Source: an uncultured Mycoplasmatota bacterium (GTDB lineage Bacteria; Bacillota_I; Bacilli_A; RF39; UBA660). Taken from it: a stretch of DNA of 41,266 nt. The notes beneath the pieces are model-generated. The model was not told the DNA's origin, made no database searches, and was given only the letters and a program-made list of their open reading frames with translations. Location: NCBI GenBank assembly GCA_900556025.1, contig USNG01000011.1:1-41266 (forward strand), in the 5' to 3' direction. The stretch's first letter is position 1; each line of letters starts with the position of its first letter. Below are positions 22,559 to 30,930 of this stretch, piece after piece. The translations under genes and the position numbers were made by a program.

Positions 22559-23147
22559 TTCTTCCCTCCAATATCATTTTACTAACAATATTCATTAACT
22601 TCTCATTTTCACTTTCTAAATCACCTGTAACTTTATATGGTTCACCAAAAGTTATTTTTAAGTCTTTACTAAATATTTTATACTTTCCATTTATAGCAAA
22701 AGGAACTATATATGCATTAGTCTTTTTAGCAAAAGATACTGCCCCATATTTAAATGGTAACAACAACTGTTCATTATCTTTATATAGTGTTTTATTAACT
22801 GTTCCTTCAGGAAATATTCCAAGAACTTCATTATTTTTTAAAACATCTATTGCTTCACTTTTAGCATTCTCATCATGTATACTTCTATTTACACTAATGC
22901 AACCCATACTTCTAAAAAAGTAATTGGATATTTTACTACTAAATAATTCTTTTTTTGCCATCATATGCACTATTCTTTTAGGCGCTCCTATCATCATAGC
23001 AGCATCTAAATTATTAGTATGATTCCCAGCAAGTATAACAGCTCCTTCACTAGGAATATTATCTACACCATAATATTTAGGTCTAAAAACAATTTTATAA
23101 ATTGGTCTCCCAATAAATCTAACAACTTTATAAATAAAATAATTCAT
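22542..23147 (-). CDS. plsC: 1-acylglycerol-3-phosphate acyltransferase (PlsC-like), copy 2
   Basis: A 201-residue acyltransferase with GNHTNNLDAAM (NHxxxxD), MAKKELF, GIFPEGTVNKT and VPFAINGKYKIF. ATG codons also exist upstream at 23159 and 23174, but GGAG at the right spacing favours 23147 (MNYFIYKVVRFIG). TATAAT just upstream implies a very short leader. It is the first gene of the operon with the acyl-CoA ligase and the second PlsC copy. Confidence 0.9.
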   Translation of the reverse strand: MNYFIYKVVRFIGRPIYKIVFRPKYYGVDNIPSEGAVILAGNHTNNLDAAMMIGAPKRIVHMMAKKELFSSKISNYFFRSMGCISVNRSIHDENAKSEAIDVLKNNEVLGIFPEGTVNKTLYKDNEQLLLPFKYGAVSFAKKTNAYIVPFAINGKYKIFSKDLKITFGEPYKVTGDLESENEKLMNIVSKMILEGRNEKRK

Positions 23148-23181
23148 ATTCGACTCCATATTATAGTATATCATAATTCCA

Positions 23182-24063
23182 TTAATTTTTTAATAGATTT
23201 ATAATCACTACTTCTCCAGGATTAAGTATTCTCATTTTTATTCTTTTACTATAACCTAGTCCACAAGAGACTATACTAGTCATATCTCCAACTTTATATT
23301 TACCTTTAGTATATTTAGGAAAGAATTTATAATCTGGTGATAATATTCCACCTATAAAAGGAAATCTAAACATCCCACCATGTACATGACCACTCAAACA
23401 CAAGTCATAATTAAATTCTTTATAATACTCATTCCATAATGGATTATGAGCTACTAATATATTATATTTATCTATTTCACATTTATTTAAATATTCACTC
23501 ATATCTTTTTTAGTTATTTTCTTTCCCATAAATTTATAAAAATCATATGGAATATCAATACCACTTAATATAATATTATTACTCAATTTAACACTTTTAT
23601 TATTAAGTAAATTAATTTTATATTTTTTTAGTATTTTATAATATTCTTCTTTATCAGTTTCACTTAATTCATCTTCATGATTACCAAATGTATAATAAAT
23701 TTTATCACTATCTATTTTATCTAATAATTTTATAAAGTTTTTAGTATATTTTATACTTTCATTAATCATATCACCACTCATGATAATATAATCAGGTTCT
23801 TCTTCACTAATAGCTTTAACTATTCTTTCAGATATCTCTCTATTATGCATATCAGACATTAGCATTATTTTAATATTTTTATCGATTTTAGAACTAACTA
23901 TATCAAATCTATTAATCTCAAATTTAACATGACTCATTAATAATAAAATTAAAAATATAATAGTTAGAATAATTATAATCACACAAAAAATAGTATTTAA
24001 AGTACATAAATACACAAGTAAACTAATCATAATTAACATAAACAAATATACAATAATTATCAT
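23182..24063 (-). CDS. Membrane-anchored metallophosphoesterase (YkuE-like), intact
   Basis: A 293-residue protein: two closely spaced membrane helices at the start (about 2-45) and a calcineurin-like phosphoesterase with every metal motif (LMSDMHNR, IMSGDMIN, FGNHEDE, VAHNPLW, SGHVHGGMFRFPF). Related YkuE proteins act on membrane or wall phosphoesters, but the substrate here is unknown. It is an intact counterpart of the degenerate protein at 5061-5960. There is no Shine-Dalgarno; an extended -10 lies six bases upstream of the ATG, so the mRNA is probably leaderless. Confidence 0.9.
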   Translation of the reverse strand: MIIIVYLFMLIMISLLVYLCTLNTIFCVIIIILTIIFLILLLMSHVKFEINRFDIVSSKIDKNIKIMLMSDMHNREISERIVKAISEEEPDYIIMSGDMINESIKYTKNFIKLLDKIDSDKIYYTFGNHEDELSETDKEEYYKILKKYKINLLNNKSVKLSNNIILSGIDIPYDFYKFMGKKITKKDMSEYLNKCEIDKYNILVAHNPLWNEYYKEFNYDLCLSGHVHGGMFRFPFIGGILSPDYKFFPKYTKGKYKVGDMTSIVSCGLGYSKRIKMRILNPGEVVIINLLKN

Positions 24064-24069
24064 AAAAAT

Positions 24070-24078
24070 ATTATAGCA
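24070..24078 (-). promoter_or_regulatory. Extended -10 for a leaderless mRNA of the metallophosphoesterase
   Basis: TGC-TATAAT is followed by six bases and then ATG, so the start codon should be the first or second transcribed base. It follows directly after the terminator of the upstream pilin gene. Confidence 0.65.
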
Positions 24079-24107
24079 TAATAAAAGTGACTATAAAAGT
24101 CACTTTT
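24077..24107 (-). terminator. Terminator of the large pilin gene
   Basis: AAAAGTGACT and AGTCACTTTT (24083-24092 with 24098-24107) form the stem, at the pilin stop codon; TTTTATTAT follows on the minus strand. Confidence 0.85.
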
Positions 24108-25980
24108 ATTTAACTATATAAGGGTTATTCTTTGTTCCACTCCCACTTTGTACATTAACTGTAGATTTAAGTGAAATAACAGGAGCAACACTATAATAAC
24201 CACGTCCTTGAGCAAAAATACTACTAGCAGATGCTGCTGAAGCTTCTCCCCAACTAACAGTCATAATAGCACTCTTATTATATTTATTAACTAAATAAGG
24301 TGACATAGTCCAATAAGCATTACCTTTTATATATAAATAAGAATATACATAACTCCTATAATTATCATAATTACTAATTGCACCAGCAAGAACAATATCA
24401 TTTGCTTCAATAAGAGCAATCGGATATTTAAGTTTTCCATTTCCAATAGCTGAATCAACAGTAAATTTATCTTCATTTCTACTACAGCCTAAATTCAAAT
24501 TCACACCCATTGAATCATTTCTGATTTTTCCATATCCATTATAATATGAATTTTCATTTTCTTTGCCACTTCCATAAATAAGACTTCTGTCATTACAATA
24601 TACAGTATCTTGTATATTGTTAGCTGTATCACCTAAAGTTAATATATTTTCTTTATACCATTCCTCTACAACTTTTTTAATATTACTATCATTTATATTT
24701 TGATGACAATTTTCATAAGTATCGCAAGAGTCACCATACATATATCCAATATACCTATTATCAGAATTATTATCATTATACTTAACACCAGTTTTGATAA
24801 ATCCACCCACTCCATTATCAGGACAACTACCATTAGTATAATCACCAAAATAAATCATTCTTATACTTTCATCTTCATTAGTTCTAATAATTCTCCAACA
24901 ATGATTAGCAAAAACTACATAATTATTACTTACATTTCCTCTATAAAAATATATTCTCTTACTAGTAACGTTTTTATCGGTAGTATAATACAAACCAGTA
25001 CCATTCTTATCAGGATTATCTCTTTCTATATAATATATATCAGCTTTTGTAATTATTCCATCTTTAACTTCAAGAACTCTAATTGCATTATTACACATAG
25101 TAGAATTACTGTAAGCATAACCTGTTTTATCAGTACTTCCTATGCATAAATATCCACCAACGGCTTTTTCACCATAAGATTTTTTAGTATTGCAATTATA
25201 ATTTGATAAATTATATGATCCGTCTTTAAAATCTAGTTTTGCATATACTCCTTCAAACAAAGAATCCCCACTACAAGTTTCTTGCTCGCTAGAACCACTT
25301 ATCATAGTTATTTTTTTAATAGGATATTTATTTTCTTTATCAATTTTAGCACCATCAATAGAGACATTAGTAGAATCATAATATTCAAAACTAACATCCT
25401 GATTATATAATACTTTATTCAATTTTTTTCCTAAAACTGAATCAGAACTTCTCTTAAAATCTATACCTGTGCTTAATGTAACATTTTCACTAGTTTTATT
25501 ATCAGCCTCGGCAATATTATCACTAATGATTTTGCAATTTAATTTTTTACTACCACTAGAACAATTATCATACCATTCATCAGATACATCAAAATCACAT
25601 TCACCATCAGTAATATCATTAGATGTTAATTCTGTCGCATTAGATTTATTTGTATTTATACAATAATTACCATTTGAAACAATTAACCTTACAATTTCTC
25701 CAGAACTGTTAACTTTAATATAATACTTTAAATTATTACCAGATAATTCAAGAGCACTGTCGTCTTCTGAACTTATTACAGATACTTTATTACCCTTCAT
25801 AGTTTCTTGTATATATTTATTAGTTGCTTCCTTATATAAAGACTGTGCTTCCGTCATAAATGTACTTTTTTTAGCATTATTAAACATTCCAACAACATTC
25901 GGTAATGCTATCAAAACCAATATTGCAAGTATAGCAATAACAGCAAGTAATTCAACTAAAGTAAAACCTCTTTTTTTCAT
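24106..25980 (-). CDS. Type IV pilin-like protein with large cysteine-rich DUF6273-like head
   Basis: A 624-residue prepilin-like protein. MKKRG precedes FTLVELLAVIAILAIL, then the stalk ALPNVVGMFNNAKKSTFMTEAQ and a strand pair YYIKVNSSGEIVRLIVSNG shared with the other pilins. A long cysteine-rich part follows. The C-terminal region (FANHCWRIIRTNEDESIRMIY ... AYWTMSPYLVN ... YYSVAPVISLK) resembles the DUF6273 domain of gut Bacillota surface proteins. It probably presents the head outside the cell. The ATG at 25980 follows GAGGTG; the upstream start at 26007 has none. It is transcribed alone. Confidence 0.8.
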   Translation of the reverse strand: MKKRGFTLVELLAVIAILAILVLIALPNVVGMFNNAKKSTFMTEAQSLYKEATNKYIQETMKGNKVSVISSEDDSALELSGNNLKYYIKVNSSGEIVRLIVSNGNYCINTNKSNATELTSNDITDGECDFDVSDEWYDNCSSGSKKLNCKIISDNIAEADNKTSENVTLSTGIDFKRSSDSVLGKKLNKVLYNQDVSFEYYDSTNVSIDGAKIDKENKYPIKKITMISGSSEQETCSGDSLFEGVYAKLDFKDGSYNLSNYNCNTKKSYGEKAVGGYLCIGSTDKTGYAYSNSTMCNNAIRVLEVKDGIITKADIYYIERDNPDKNGTGLYYTTDKNVTSKRIYFYRGNVSNNYVVFANHCWRIIRTNEDESIRMIYFGDYTNGSCPDNGVGGFIKTGVKYNDNNSDNRYIGYMYGDSCDTYENCHQNINDSNIKKVVEEWYKENILTLGDTANNIQDTVYCNDRSLIYGSGKENENSYYNGYGKIRNDSMGVNLNLGCSRNEDKFTVDSAIGNGKLKYPIALIEANDIVLAGAISNYDNYRSYVYSYLYIKGNAYWTMSPYLVNKYNKSAIMTVSWGEASAASASSIFAQGRGYYSVAPVISLKSTVNVQSGSGTKNNPYIVK

Positions 25981-26006
25981 GTATTGCACCTCATCTATCA
26001 TATACA

Positions 26007-26035
26007 AGTATATATCAATAACATAAAAATTTCAA
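26007..26035 (-). promoter_or_regulatory. Promoter of the large pilin gene
   Basis: The -35 TTGAAA (26030-26035) and -10 TATACT (26007-26012) are 17 bases apart. Confidence 0.7.
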
Positions 26036-26061
26036 TCAATAAATAGTCAATATTTCAAACA

Positions 26062-26086
26062 ATAAAAAAGAACATATTTATGTTCT
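26062..26086 (-). terminator. Terminator of rpsU-yqeY
   Basis: AGAACAT and ATGTTCT (26069-26075 with 26080-26086) pair at the yqeY stop; TTTTTATT follows on the minus strand. Confidence 0.8.
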
Positions 26087-26534
26087 AATTTAATTTTTCT
26101 CTAATAATAGCATTAACTTGACTCATATCAGCTTTACCTTTAAGTACAGGTGTTAACTCTTTCATTAAAGCACCCATATCTTTCATAGAAGTAGGTTTTA
26201 TTTTATCAAATGCTTTATCAATTTCTTTTCTTACTTCTTCTTCTGATAATTGTTCAGGTAAATATTTACTTAATAATTCGATTTCTTTTAATAATCCATC
26301 TACTAAATCTTGTCTATTACCTTTCTTAAATTCTTCAATGCTTTCTTTATGAGTTTTAACTTGTTTACTAACTACATCTATAACAACTTCATCACTACAA
26401 GTATTTCTATCCATTTTATTATTAACTAAATATAAATCAATAGCTGACTTTAATAATCTAATTGTATTTAATGAATCTTTATCATGAGCTTTCATAGCTT
26501 CTTTCATATCATTTGATATAGTTTCATATAACAT
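26085..26534 (-). CDS. yqeY: GatB/YqeY domain protein
   Basis: A 149-residue helical protein with the YqeY core: MKEAMKAHDKDSLNTIRLLKSAI, the Lys/Glu middle and a C-terminal domain like the tail of GatB (PTSMKDMGALMKELTPVLKGKADMSQVNAIIREKL). It is thought to bind tRNA or aid amidation, but its role is not settled. The ATG at 26534 is well spaced from AAGGAG; an in-frame GTG at 26543 is too close to it. It is co-transcribed with rpsU, a common arrangement in Bacillota. Confidence 0.93.
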   Translation of the reverse strand: MLYETISNDMKEAMKAHDKDSLNTIRLLKSAIDLYLVNNKMDRNTCSDEVVIDVVSKQVKTHKESIEEFKKGNRQDLVDGLLKEIELLSKYLPEQLSEEEVRKEIDKAFDKIKPTSMKDMGALMKELTPVLKGKADMSQVNAIIREKLN

Positions 26535-26559
26535 AGCATTCACTCCTTATTTAATATTA

Positions 26560-26751
26560 TTAATATCTTTGTTTATTATGTTTTTTAGCGTTTCTGATAG
26601 CTTCTTTTTTAGCTTCTCTTCTAACAACCCCAGCTTTCAAGTATTCTCTTCTTTTTTTCATTTCAGTAGGGACTCCGCTTCTTTGCACTTTCATCTTAAA
26701 ACGTTTTAATGCACCCTCAACATTACCATCTTTTACTTCAACGTGTGTCAT
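26560..26751 (-). CDS. rpsU: Ribosomal protein bS21
   Basis: A 63-residue small-subunit protein: VEGALKRFKMKVQRSGVPTEMKKRREYLKAGVVRREAKKEA, the basic helical family sequence. The ATG at 26751 follows GGGAGGGAAG; the in-frame extension to 26811 is the leader and promoter region. S21 aids initiation by the 30S subunit. It is first in an operon with yqeY. Confidence 0.95.
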   Translation of the reverse strand: MTHVEVKDGNVEGALKRFKMKVQRSGVPTEMKKRREYLKAGVVRREAKKEAIRNAKKHNKQRY

Positions 26752-26782
26752 TATTTCTTCCCTCCCTTCATGACTACATTTG

Positions 26783-26811
26783 ATTATAGTACAAAAAGTG
26801 CCAAATTTCAA
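26783..26811 (-). promoter_or_regulatory. Promoter of rpsU-yqeY
   Basis: The -35 TTGAAA (26806-26811) and -10 TATAAT (26783-26788) have a 17-base spacer. Confidence 0.8.
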
Positions 26812-26871
26812 GCGAATTCTACAATAAATTTAAACACTTTTATACTTTTTTATCATTTTTGATATACAAAA

Positions 26872-26900
26872 TTGACTAATAAAAACTATCATGATATTAT
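26872..26900 (+). promoter_or_regulatory. Promoter of the 26929 gene
   Basis: The -35 TTGACT (26872-26877) and -10 TATTAT (26895-26900) are 17 bases apart; TATAAT also overlaps at 26898-26903. Confidence 0.7.
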
Positions 26901-26928
26901 AATACACAATTTAAAAGGAGAAATTATT

Positions 26929-27558
26929 ATGGTAGCAAAGGTATCAAACATTTTTCTAGGCAATACTTATATAGCTAAATTAGGCCCTTTATCATTATCA
27001 CAATCTCAAGAACAAATAGAAAATGATAAAATTTTCTATAGACCTATTAAAAAAGCATTAGATGAAAGAGGCTTTACAGCTTATATTGATTTAATAACAA
27101 ACAAAAAATATTCAACAGCAACAGAAGACTACATAATACTTGAATTAATTCCAATTGAAAAATTTTATAATTCTGACAAAGACCTTATATCAGTAACAGA
27201 ATTAAAAGATTTAATTGATTGTTTAAATTCAACAAGTGAAACAATTAACAATGAAATATTAAAAAGAATTCTATCTATCAAATCAAACTTAGATGAATAT
27301 AAATTAGATATGAGTATAAAAGATAAAATAATCCAAAGTTTATTAAACTGTTCAAATAACTACGTAAATGAACTATTATATGGATATAAAGAAGAATCAA
27401 TAAGTGACTATAAATCATTTATACACGCTATAAATAAAAAATATAATAGTATCTTAGATGATATAGAATCACAAATAAAAGAAGAAATATCAAAAATATA
27501 TCCAAAGCCAAAACAGTTATTAAGAGAATTACAAATAGTAAAAGAAAATTTTGAGTAA
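26929..27558 (+). CDS. Uncharacterised soluble protein
   Basis: A 209-residue protein behind AAAGGAG; the in-frame sequence upstream of 26929 is promoter. The N-terminal half has alternating strands (VSNIFLGNTYIAKLGPLSLSQSQ ... YIDLITNKKYSTATEDYIILELIP), the rest is helical and charged (ITLE-like repeats of Lys/Asn/Ile), with a C-terminal coiled coil. No signal peptide, membrane segment or catalytic motif is seen. I do not recognise the family. It is monocistronic with its own promoter and terminator. Confidence 0.5.
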   Translation: MVAKVSNIFLGNTYIAKLGPLSLSQSQEQIENDKIFYRPIKKALDERGFTAYIDLITNKKYSTATEDYIILELIPIEKFYNSDKDLISVTELKDLIDCLNSTSETINNEILKRILSIKSNLDEYKLDMSIKDKIIQSLLNCSNNYVNELLYGYKEESISDYKSFIHAINKKYNSILDDIESQIKEEISKIYPKPKQLLRELQIVKENFE

Positions 27559-27560
27559 AC

Positions 27561-27589
27561 AAAAACCTTTCAATTAAGAAAGGCTTTTT
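27561..27589. terminator. Bidirectional terminator between the 26929 gene and tsf
   Basis: CCTTTC (27566-27571) pairs with GAAAGG (27578-27583). AAAAA precedes and TTTTT follows, so it serves both strands. Confidence 0.85.
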
Positions 27590-27592
27590 AAA

Positions 27593-28465
27593 TTACTTTA
27601 TTTGACTCATTACTTCTTCAGCAAAGTTATCATTTCTCTTTTCCATACCTTCGCCTACTTCATATTTAACTAATTTAACTAATTTAGAATTATTATTTTT
27701 TAAATAAGCTTTAACAGTTAAACTAGAATCTTTAATGAATGCTTGTTCTTCTAAAACTGTTTCTTCATAGAATTTTCTAATTCTACCTTCAACAATTTTA
27801 TCAGCAAATTCAGGTTTCTTACCTTCATTGATTACTTGTTCTTTAATTACAGATTTTTCATGTTCTAAATCTTCAGCTGGAACACTATCAATATTTGTAT
27901 ATAATGGTCTCATAGCTGCTGCTTGCATTGCTACATCACGAGCTACTTCTTCATTTTCACCTTCAACTACAGTTAATGATGAAATCTTACCACCCATATG
28001 TAAATATGAACCAAATACCTCATTATCAGCTTTTTCTACAACTTCAAATCTTCTTAAACTAATCTTTTCACCAATTTTAGCAGTAGCATTAACAATTAAA
28101 TCATTAATTGTTTCATCACCACATTTACTATTTAAAGCATCTTCCATAGTAGTAACATTATTATCTAAAATAGTATTTCCAATTTTGTCTAATAATTCTT
28201 TGAATTCTTCATTCTTAGCAACAAAATCTGTTTCTGAGTTTAATTCAACTACTACAGCTTTGTTTCCTTTAATATAAATATTAGATAATCCTTCAGCAGC
28301 AATTCTCTCAGCTTTCTTAGCTGCTTTAGAAATTCCTTTTTCTCTTAAATAATCAACTGCTTTATCCATGTCTCCATTACTTTCAACTAAGGCTTTTTTA
28401 CAGTCCATCATTCCAGCACCAGTTTTTTCTCTTAATTCTTTAACCATGCTTGCACTAATATCCAT
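27593..28465 (-). CDS. tsf: Translation elongation factor Ts
   Basis: A 290-residue EF-Ts, the nucleotide-exchange factor for EF-Tu. The N-terminal UBA-like domain (MVKELREKTGAGMMDCKKALVESNGDMDKAVDYLREKG) and the core TDFVA motif (ELNSETDFVAKNEEF) are clear, with the expected subdomains and the final VKYEVGEG. The Shine-Dalgarno AGGAGG precedes the ATG. It follows rpsB with a nine-base gap, the classical order. Confidence 0.98.
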   Translation of the reverse strand: MDISASMVKELREKTGAGMMDCKKALVESNGDMDKAVDYLREKGISKAAKKAERIAAEGLSNIYIKGNKAVVVELNSETDFVAKNEEFKELLDKIGNTILDNNVTTMEDALNSKCGDETINDLIVNATAKIGEKISLRRFEVVEKADNEVFGSYLHMGGKISSLTVVEGENEEVARDVAMQAAAMRPLYTNIDSVPAEDLEHEKSVIKEQVINEGKKPEFADKIVEGRIRKFYEETVLEEQAFIKDSSLTVKAYLKNNNSKLVKLVKYEVGEGMEKRNDNFAEEVMSQIK

Positions 28466-28474
28466 AATTTCCTC

Positions 28475-29377
28475 CTACTTTAACGCTTCGATTAATTCAT
28501 CTTTTTTCATAGTTGAATAACCAGCAATACCTTTTTCTTTAGCAATCTTCTTTAAATCAGAAACTGTCATTCCATCATAATCAGATTCACTGTTTTTTTC
28601 TTCTTCGAAATTATCAAGTTCAACTACTTTAGTTTCAACTTTAATTTCTTTGGTATTTTTAGCTGTTTCATCTTCAGTTACATAATCAACTAATTCAAGA
28701 CCATTAGCTTCACATACAGCGTTAGCTAATACACCTAAAACAACTTTAACACTTCTAACAGCATCATCATTTGCTGGAATTGGGAAATCTACATCATCTG
28801 GATCACAGTTAGTATCAACAATTCCAAATACAGGAATATGTAATTTTCTAGCTTCACGAATAGCATTAATTTCTACTCTAGGATCAACAACAATGATAGC
28901 TTTTGGTAATTTATCCATTTCTCTAATTCCACCAAGAAGTTTATTTAATCTTTCATATTCTTTTTGAATTTTAGCAACTTCTTTTTTAGGAAGTAATTCA
29001 AACTTACCATCACTTTCCATTTTTTCGATTTCGATTAGTCTTTTAACTCTATCTCTAATTGTTCTAAAATTAGTTAAAGTTCCTCCTAACCATCTTTCAG
29101 TTACATAAAAACTTTTACATCTTGTTGCTTCTTCGATACTAGCTTCTTTAGCTTGTTTCTTAGTACCAACAAATAGAACCTTACCACCATTTTCACATGC
29201 TTTAAGAAGTTCAGCGTAAGCTTCTTCTATTTTTTCAACAGTTTTTTGTAAATCAATAATATGAATGTCATCTCTTGTTGTAAAAATGTATTCCTTCATT
29301 TTAGGATTCCATCTTTTAGCTTGATGTCCAAAATGTACACCAGCTTCTAATAAATAACTTTTTGCAATTACTGCCAT
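28475..29377 (-). CDS. rpsB: Ribosomal protein uS2 with C-terminal Rho_N/SAP-like extension
   Basis: A 300-residue S2: [58 protein letters not shown] and [23 protein letters not shown] are all family hallmarks. The usual protein ends near residue 230-260. Here an acidic linker leads to a module, [31 protein letters not shown] (about 270-300), with the Rho N-terminal/SAP helix-extended-helix pattern. The ATG at 29377 follows AAGGAG; the in-frame upstream sequence is leader. It is first in an operon with tsf. Confidence 0.96.
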   Translation of the reverse strand: MAVIAKSYLLEAGVHFGHQAKRWNPKMKEYIFTTRDDIHIIDLQKTVEKIEEAYAELLKACENGGKVLFVGTKKQAKEASIEEATRCKSFYVTERWLGGTLTNFRTIRDRVKRLIEIEKMESDGKFELLPKKEVAKIQKEYERLNKLLGGIREMDKLPKAIIVVDPRVEINAIREARKLHIPVFGIVDTNCDPDDVDFPIPANDDAVRSVKVVLGVLANAVCEANGLELVDYVTEDETAKNTKEIKVETKVVELDNFEEEKNSESDYDGMTVSDLKKIAKEKGIAGYSTMKKDELIEALK

Positions 29378-29487
29378 ATTTCTTCTCTCCTTTCGTTTTT
29401 TACTTCTATTTGTCTTAAAATTAATATTCACTTAAATAATTAAGCACTAGAATATTAAATCAACAAATATGTCTTTTTTCTTAAAGC
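29378..29487 (-). promoter_or_regulatory. Leader of rpsB-tsf mRNA
   Basis: About 110 bases separate the predicted transcription start from the rpsB ATG, long for this genome. S2 leaders are autoregulatory in other bacteria. I could not draw a convincing conserved fold by eye, so regulation here is only suggested. Confidence 0.35.
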
Positions 29488-29493
29488 GAAATT

Positions 29494-29522
29494 ATTTTAA
29501 CACACATAATCACTTTTTTCAA
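29494..29522 (-). promoter_or_regulatory. Promoter of rpsB-tsf
   Basis: The -35 TTGAAA (29517-29522) and -10 TAAAAT (29494-29499) have a 17-base spacer. Confidence 0.7.
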
Positions 29523-29548
29523 TAAAAAACATGCAATTTCTTGCATGT
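29523..29548 (-). terminator. Terminator of the 29548 gene
   Basis: ACATGCAA and TTGCATGT (29529-29536 with 29541-29548) form the stem, then TTTTTTATT on the minus strand. The rpsB -35 overlaps its edge. Confidence 0.85.
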
Positions 29549-30855
29549 TACATTAAACAACTTAAATCAAAATCAAATATATTACCTATTATTTTAACAA
29601 GTGATGGAAGTAATATAATTAGTATAAGTATTATACCCATCTTTATTGCTTTTGAATTAGCTTTTTTAAGTAGTTCTGGATTATCTCCACTAACAGCTGG
29701 TATATAAGCAGTTATTCCAAATATTATCATAGCAAGTGCTCCAACTACTCTAATAATAGTAATTCCAACATTTACTACCTTAGTCAAATTGCTACCTAAT
29801 AACTCTTCACAAGTCATATCTTCATCGGATATTTGCCATCCGTCTGGAGTACTAGGACTATCACCATTATTCTTAAATTCCAAGTTATTTTGAATATCAT
29901 GCATTGTAGAATCAATTTGATCGCTTACAGCTCCTGTAGTATCTTCAATTTCTTGTTTAGTATCTTCAGAATTAACTACTTTAAGAGCACACGCAATTTG
30001 ATTATCAGTAAATCCAGCGTTTCTCATTAAATTTTCAGTACTATATGCACCATTAGATGAACTAAAATAATTAGCAATACTTGTAGTACTAACACCACAC
30101 TCTTTAAATTTACATGTATAAATAGAATCTTGAATATATTTATTATTAAACGCCGTTTTCAATTCATTAATCAAAGAGTTATATATTTCGCTGTCTTTTT
30201 CATAGGCTAGTCCTTGTTGTTTCATACAATTATCAATTGCATCAGTAACAAATTTCTTTTTGTTAGAAGAACTACAAAAACTACTTGAACTAAGTTTTTT
30301 TGAAACACATGTTTTAATTTTGCCACCTGATTCAGTATCATCAGTTGTGAATTCTAGATTCTCATCAGGAAACCACTCATATTTATCCATTTTTGTATAT
30401 GAAAACACAGCTTTAGATATAGAATCATCATAAAAGAAATATGGGGCACAACCAACATTTTTTGAAGTGACACCTTCTTCTCCTAGCACACTGGTTGATT
30501 CTGCAAGATCTTTGCTTAATACAATACGATTTTTACTATTAATTGCAACATGTGCTTTTCCATTTCTTTTGCATCCACCATAGCCATCTAAAACTATCTC
30601 ATAAAAATATTTTCCATCTCCCGCATTATAACAAAATCCATATATTTCTCTATTTCTTTTTTTAACATCTGTATAATGTCCTTTATATGCCTTTGAATAA
30701 GATAAACCACTACACTTATGTCCTATTCCAACACTAAAATCACATTTTCTGCCTTTAAAGTCATCAATACAAGAAGTTGCTTCAGCAAATAAAGTTGAAC
30801 TAAATAACATAAATGTCATCAAAAATAAAAATACGCCTTTAAGATACTTTTTCAT
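29548..30855 (-). CDS. Secreted cysteine-rich protein with VirB2-like two-helix C-terminal domain
   Basis: A 435-residue protein. A signal peptide (KKYLKGVFLFLMTFMLFSSTLFAEA) is followed by an extracytoplasmic part of about 310 residues with many cysteines. The last 100 residues (DMTCEELLGSNLTKVVNVG ... IFDFDLSCLM) hold two membrane helices around a polar turn. This end is strongly similar to the whole mature protein of the neighbour at 30930. The layout of signal, short segment, two helices recalls VirB2/TrbC pilins of type IV secretion, but I cannot confirm homology. The Shine-Dalgarno GGTGAT precedes the ATG. Confidence 0.6.
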   Translation of the reverse strand: MKKYLKGVFLFLMTFMLFSSTLFAEATSCIDDFKGRKCDFSVGIGHKCSGLSYSKAYKGHYTDVKKRNREIYGFCYNAGDGKYFYEIVLDGYGGCKRNGKAHVAINSKNRIVLSKDLAESTSVLGEEGVTSKNVGCAPYFFYDDSISKAVFSYTKMDKYEWFPDENLEFTTDDTESGGKIKTCVSKKLSSSSFCSSSNKKKFVTDAIDNCMKQQGLAYEKDSEIYNSLINELKTAFNNKYIQDSIYTCKFKECGVSTTSIANYFSSSNGAYSTENLMRNAGFTDNQIACALKVVNSEDTKQEIEDTTGAVSDQIDSTMHDIQNNLEFKNNGDSPSTPDGWQISDEDMTCEELLGSNLTKVVNVGITIIRVVGALAMIIFGITAYIPAVSGDNPELLKKANSKAIKMGIILILIILLPSLVKIIGNIFDFDLSCLM

Positions 30856-30908
30856 ATAATCACCTACACTACTAAAACAATTTTATCATTACAAAAAATA
30901 TATTTCAA

Positions 30909-30930
30909 TAAAAAAGACACAAAAAGTGTC
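30909..30930 (-). terminator. Terminator of the 30930 gene
   Basis: GACAC (30916-30920) pairs with GTGTC (30926-30930), and TTTTTTATT follows on the minus strand. Confidence 0.75.

Noticed and set aside
24700..25149. A 149-codon plus-strand open frame antisense to the large pilin gene
   Set aside because: It is Ile/Ser/Thr-rich, as expected from the complement of Asn/Tyr-rich coding sequence, and has no Shine-Dalgarno.
27828..28277. A 149-codon plus-strand open frame antisense to tsf
   Set aside because: tsf is certain on the other strand; the frame has no start signals and a Ser/Leu-rich shadow composition.
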